DNA of 32,086 nucleotides from Nitrospirota bacterium (GTDB lineage: Bacteria > Nitrospirota > 9FT-COMBO-42-15 > HDB-SIOI813), in the NCBI GenBank assembly GCA_020846775.1, contig JADLDG010000047.1:1-32086 (forward strand), read 5' to 3'. The translations under genes were made by a program, and so were the position numbers. This document shows, in pieces, positions 31,762 to 32,086 of this stretch. The notes below the pieces were generated by a model, which saw only the letters and a program-made list of their open reading frames with translations, did not search any database and was not told the DNA's origin. The stretch's first letter is position 1; the number at the start of each line of letters is the position of its first letter.

Positions 31762-32086
31762 TATTTGGAGAGTTTGATTCTGGCTCAGAACGAACGCTGG
31801 CGGCGTGCTTAACACATGCAAGTCGTACGAGAAAAGGGTAGCAATACCCCCAGTAAAGTGGCGCACGGGTGAGTAATGCATGGGTAACCTGCCTTGAAGA
31901 CCAGAATAACCCCCCGAAAGGGGAGCTAATACTGGATGAGAAAGGGGGGACGATAGTCATTCCCTTTTAAAGGATCCCCGCAAGGGGTAATCGCTTCAAG
32001 ATGGGCTCATGTCCCATTAGCTTGTTGGCAGGGTAATGGCCTACCAAGGCAATGATGGGTAGCCGGTCTGAGAGGATGGCCGGCCA
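31762..32086 (+). rRNA. 16S ribosomal RNA, 5' part (truncated by window end)
   Basis: Begins about 7 nt before AGAGTTTGATTCTGGCTCAG, the universal 27F site, followed by GAACGCTGGCGGCGTGCTTA and ACACATGCAAGTCG. Further conserved marks are GGCGCACGGGTGAGTAA and, at the right edge, GGTCTGAGAGGATGGCCGGC. About 325 nt of roughly 1,540 are present. The 5' end is set by counting back to E. coli position 1. Confidence 0.97.

Noticed and set aside
1-32086. CRISPR array or prophage
   Set aside because: No regularly spaced direct repeats and no cas, integrase or phage structural genes are seen; the repeats present are palindromic intergenic elements.

Overview
The window reads as a chromosomal contig from a Gram-negative, proteasome-bearing bacterium, most likely a member of Nitrospirota or a close neighbour. 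The evidence is a complete actinobacterial-type Pup-proteasome locus (mpa, dop, pup, prcB, prcA, pafA) in the same genome as a Lol lipoprotein-release system, an outer-membrane beta-barrel protein, lipoproteins and c-type multihaem cytochromes. That combination excludes Actinobacteria. The first ~325 nt of a 16S rRNA gene lie at the right edge and would settle the lineage by a database search; the phylum is an inference here.

Layout. (1) 1-1671: the 3' end of an Rhs/YD-repeat toxin gene whose C-terminus looks like a Tlde1/DUF2778 L,D-transpeptidase-type toxin, a translationally coupled secreted protein that is the probable immunity factor, and an IS4-type transposase remnant. (2) 1659-3572: promoter, TPP riboswitch with terminator/antiterminator, then thiS-thiG-thiE. 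(3) 3664-10144: pupylation and proteasome genes in the order mpa-dop-pup-prcB-prcA-pafA, with small palindromic repeats inserted between genes. (4) 10199-15120, minus strand: prfB (with the programmed +1 frameshift)-lysS-lolC/E-small membrane protein-lolD. (5) 15121-18038: repeats, uvrC, a glutaredoxin and a Fur-family regulator. (6) 18115-24198, minus strand: a probable redox operon, cyt2-NHL2-cyt1-OMP-NHL1, preceded by a good sigma-54 promoter. (7) 24589-27169, minus strand: a sigma-54 activator with a PocR-like sensor domain and a STAS-PilZ protein, each with its own sigma-70-type promoter. (8) 27178-27878: an antiporter pseudogene, tRNA-Leu(UAA) and a large inverted repeat. (9) 28167-32086: an NtrC-type response regulator, ndk, gcvH, tyrS, and the rRNA promoter, leader and 16S start.

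How the parts fit together. Mpa, Pup, PafA, Dop and the 20S core form one protein-degradation pathway. Pup already ends in Glu, so it should not need deamidation. The cytochrome, NHL-propeller and beta-barrel genes look like an electron-transfer module linking periplasm and outer membrane. Its sigma-54 promoter lies about 390 bp downstream of a gene for a GAFTGA-containing activator with a Cys-bearing sensor domain, so that activator is the natural candidate regulator. The Rhs tail plus immunity pair is an interbacterial competition module.

The most unusual items are: the Tlde1-like Rhs toxin with a signal-peptide-bearing immunity partner; the sigma-54-controlled cytochrome/NHL/OMP operon, in which one NHL lipoprotein lacks a canonical start codon; a perfect 36-bp-arm palindrome that supplies the stop codons of both pafA and lolD; and a long inverted repeat abutting tRNA-Leu.
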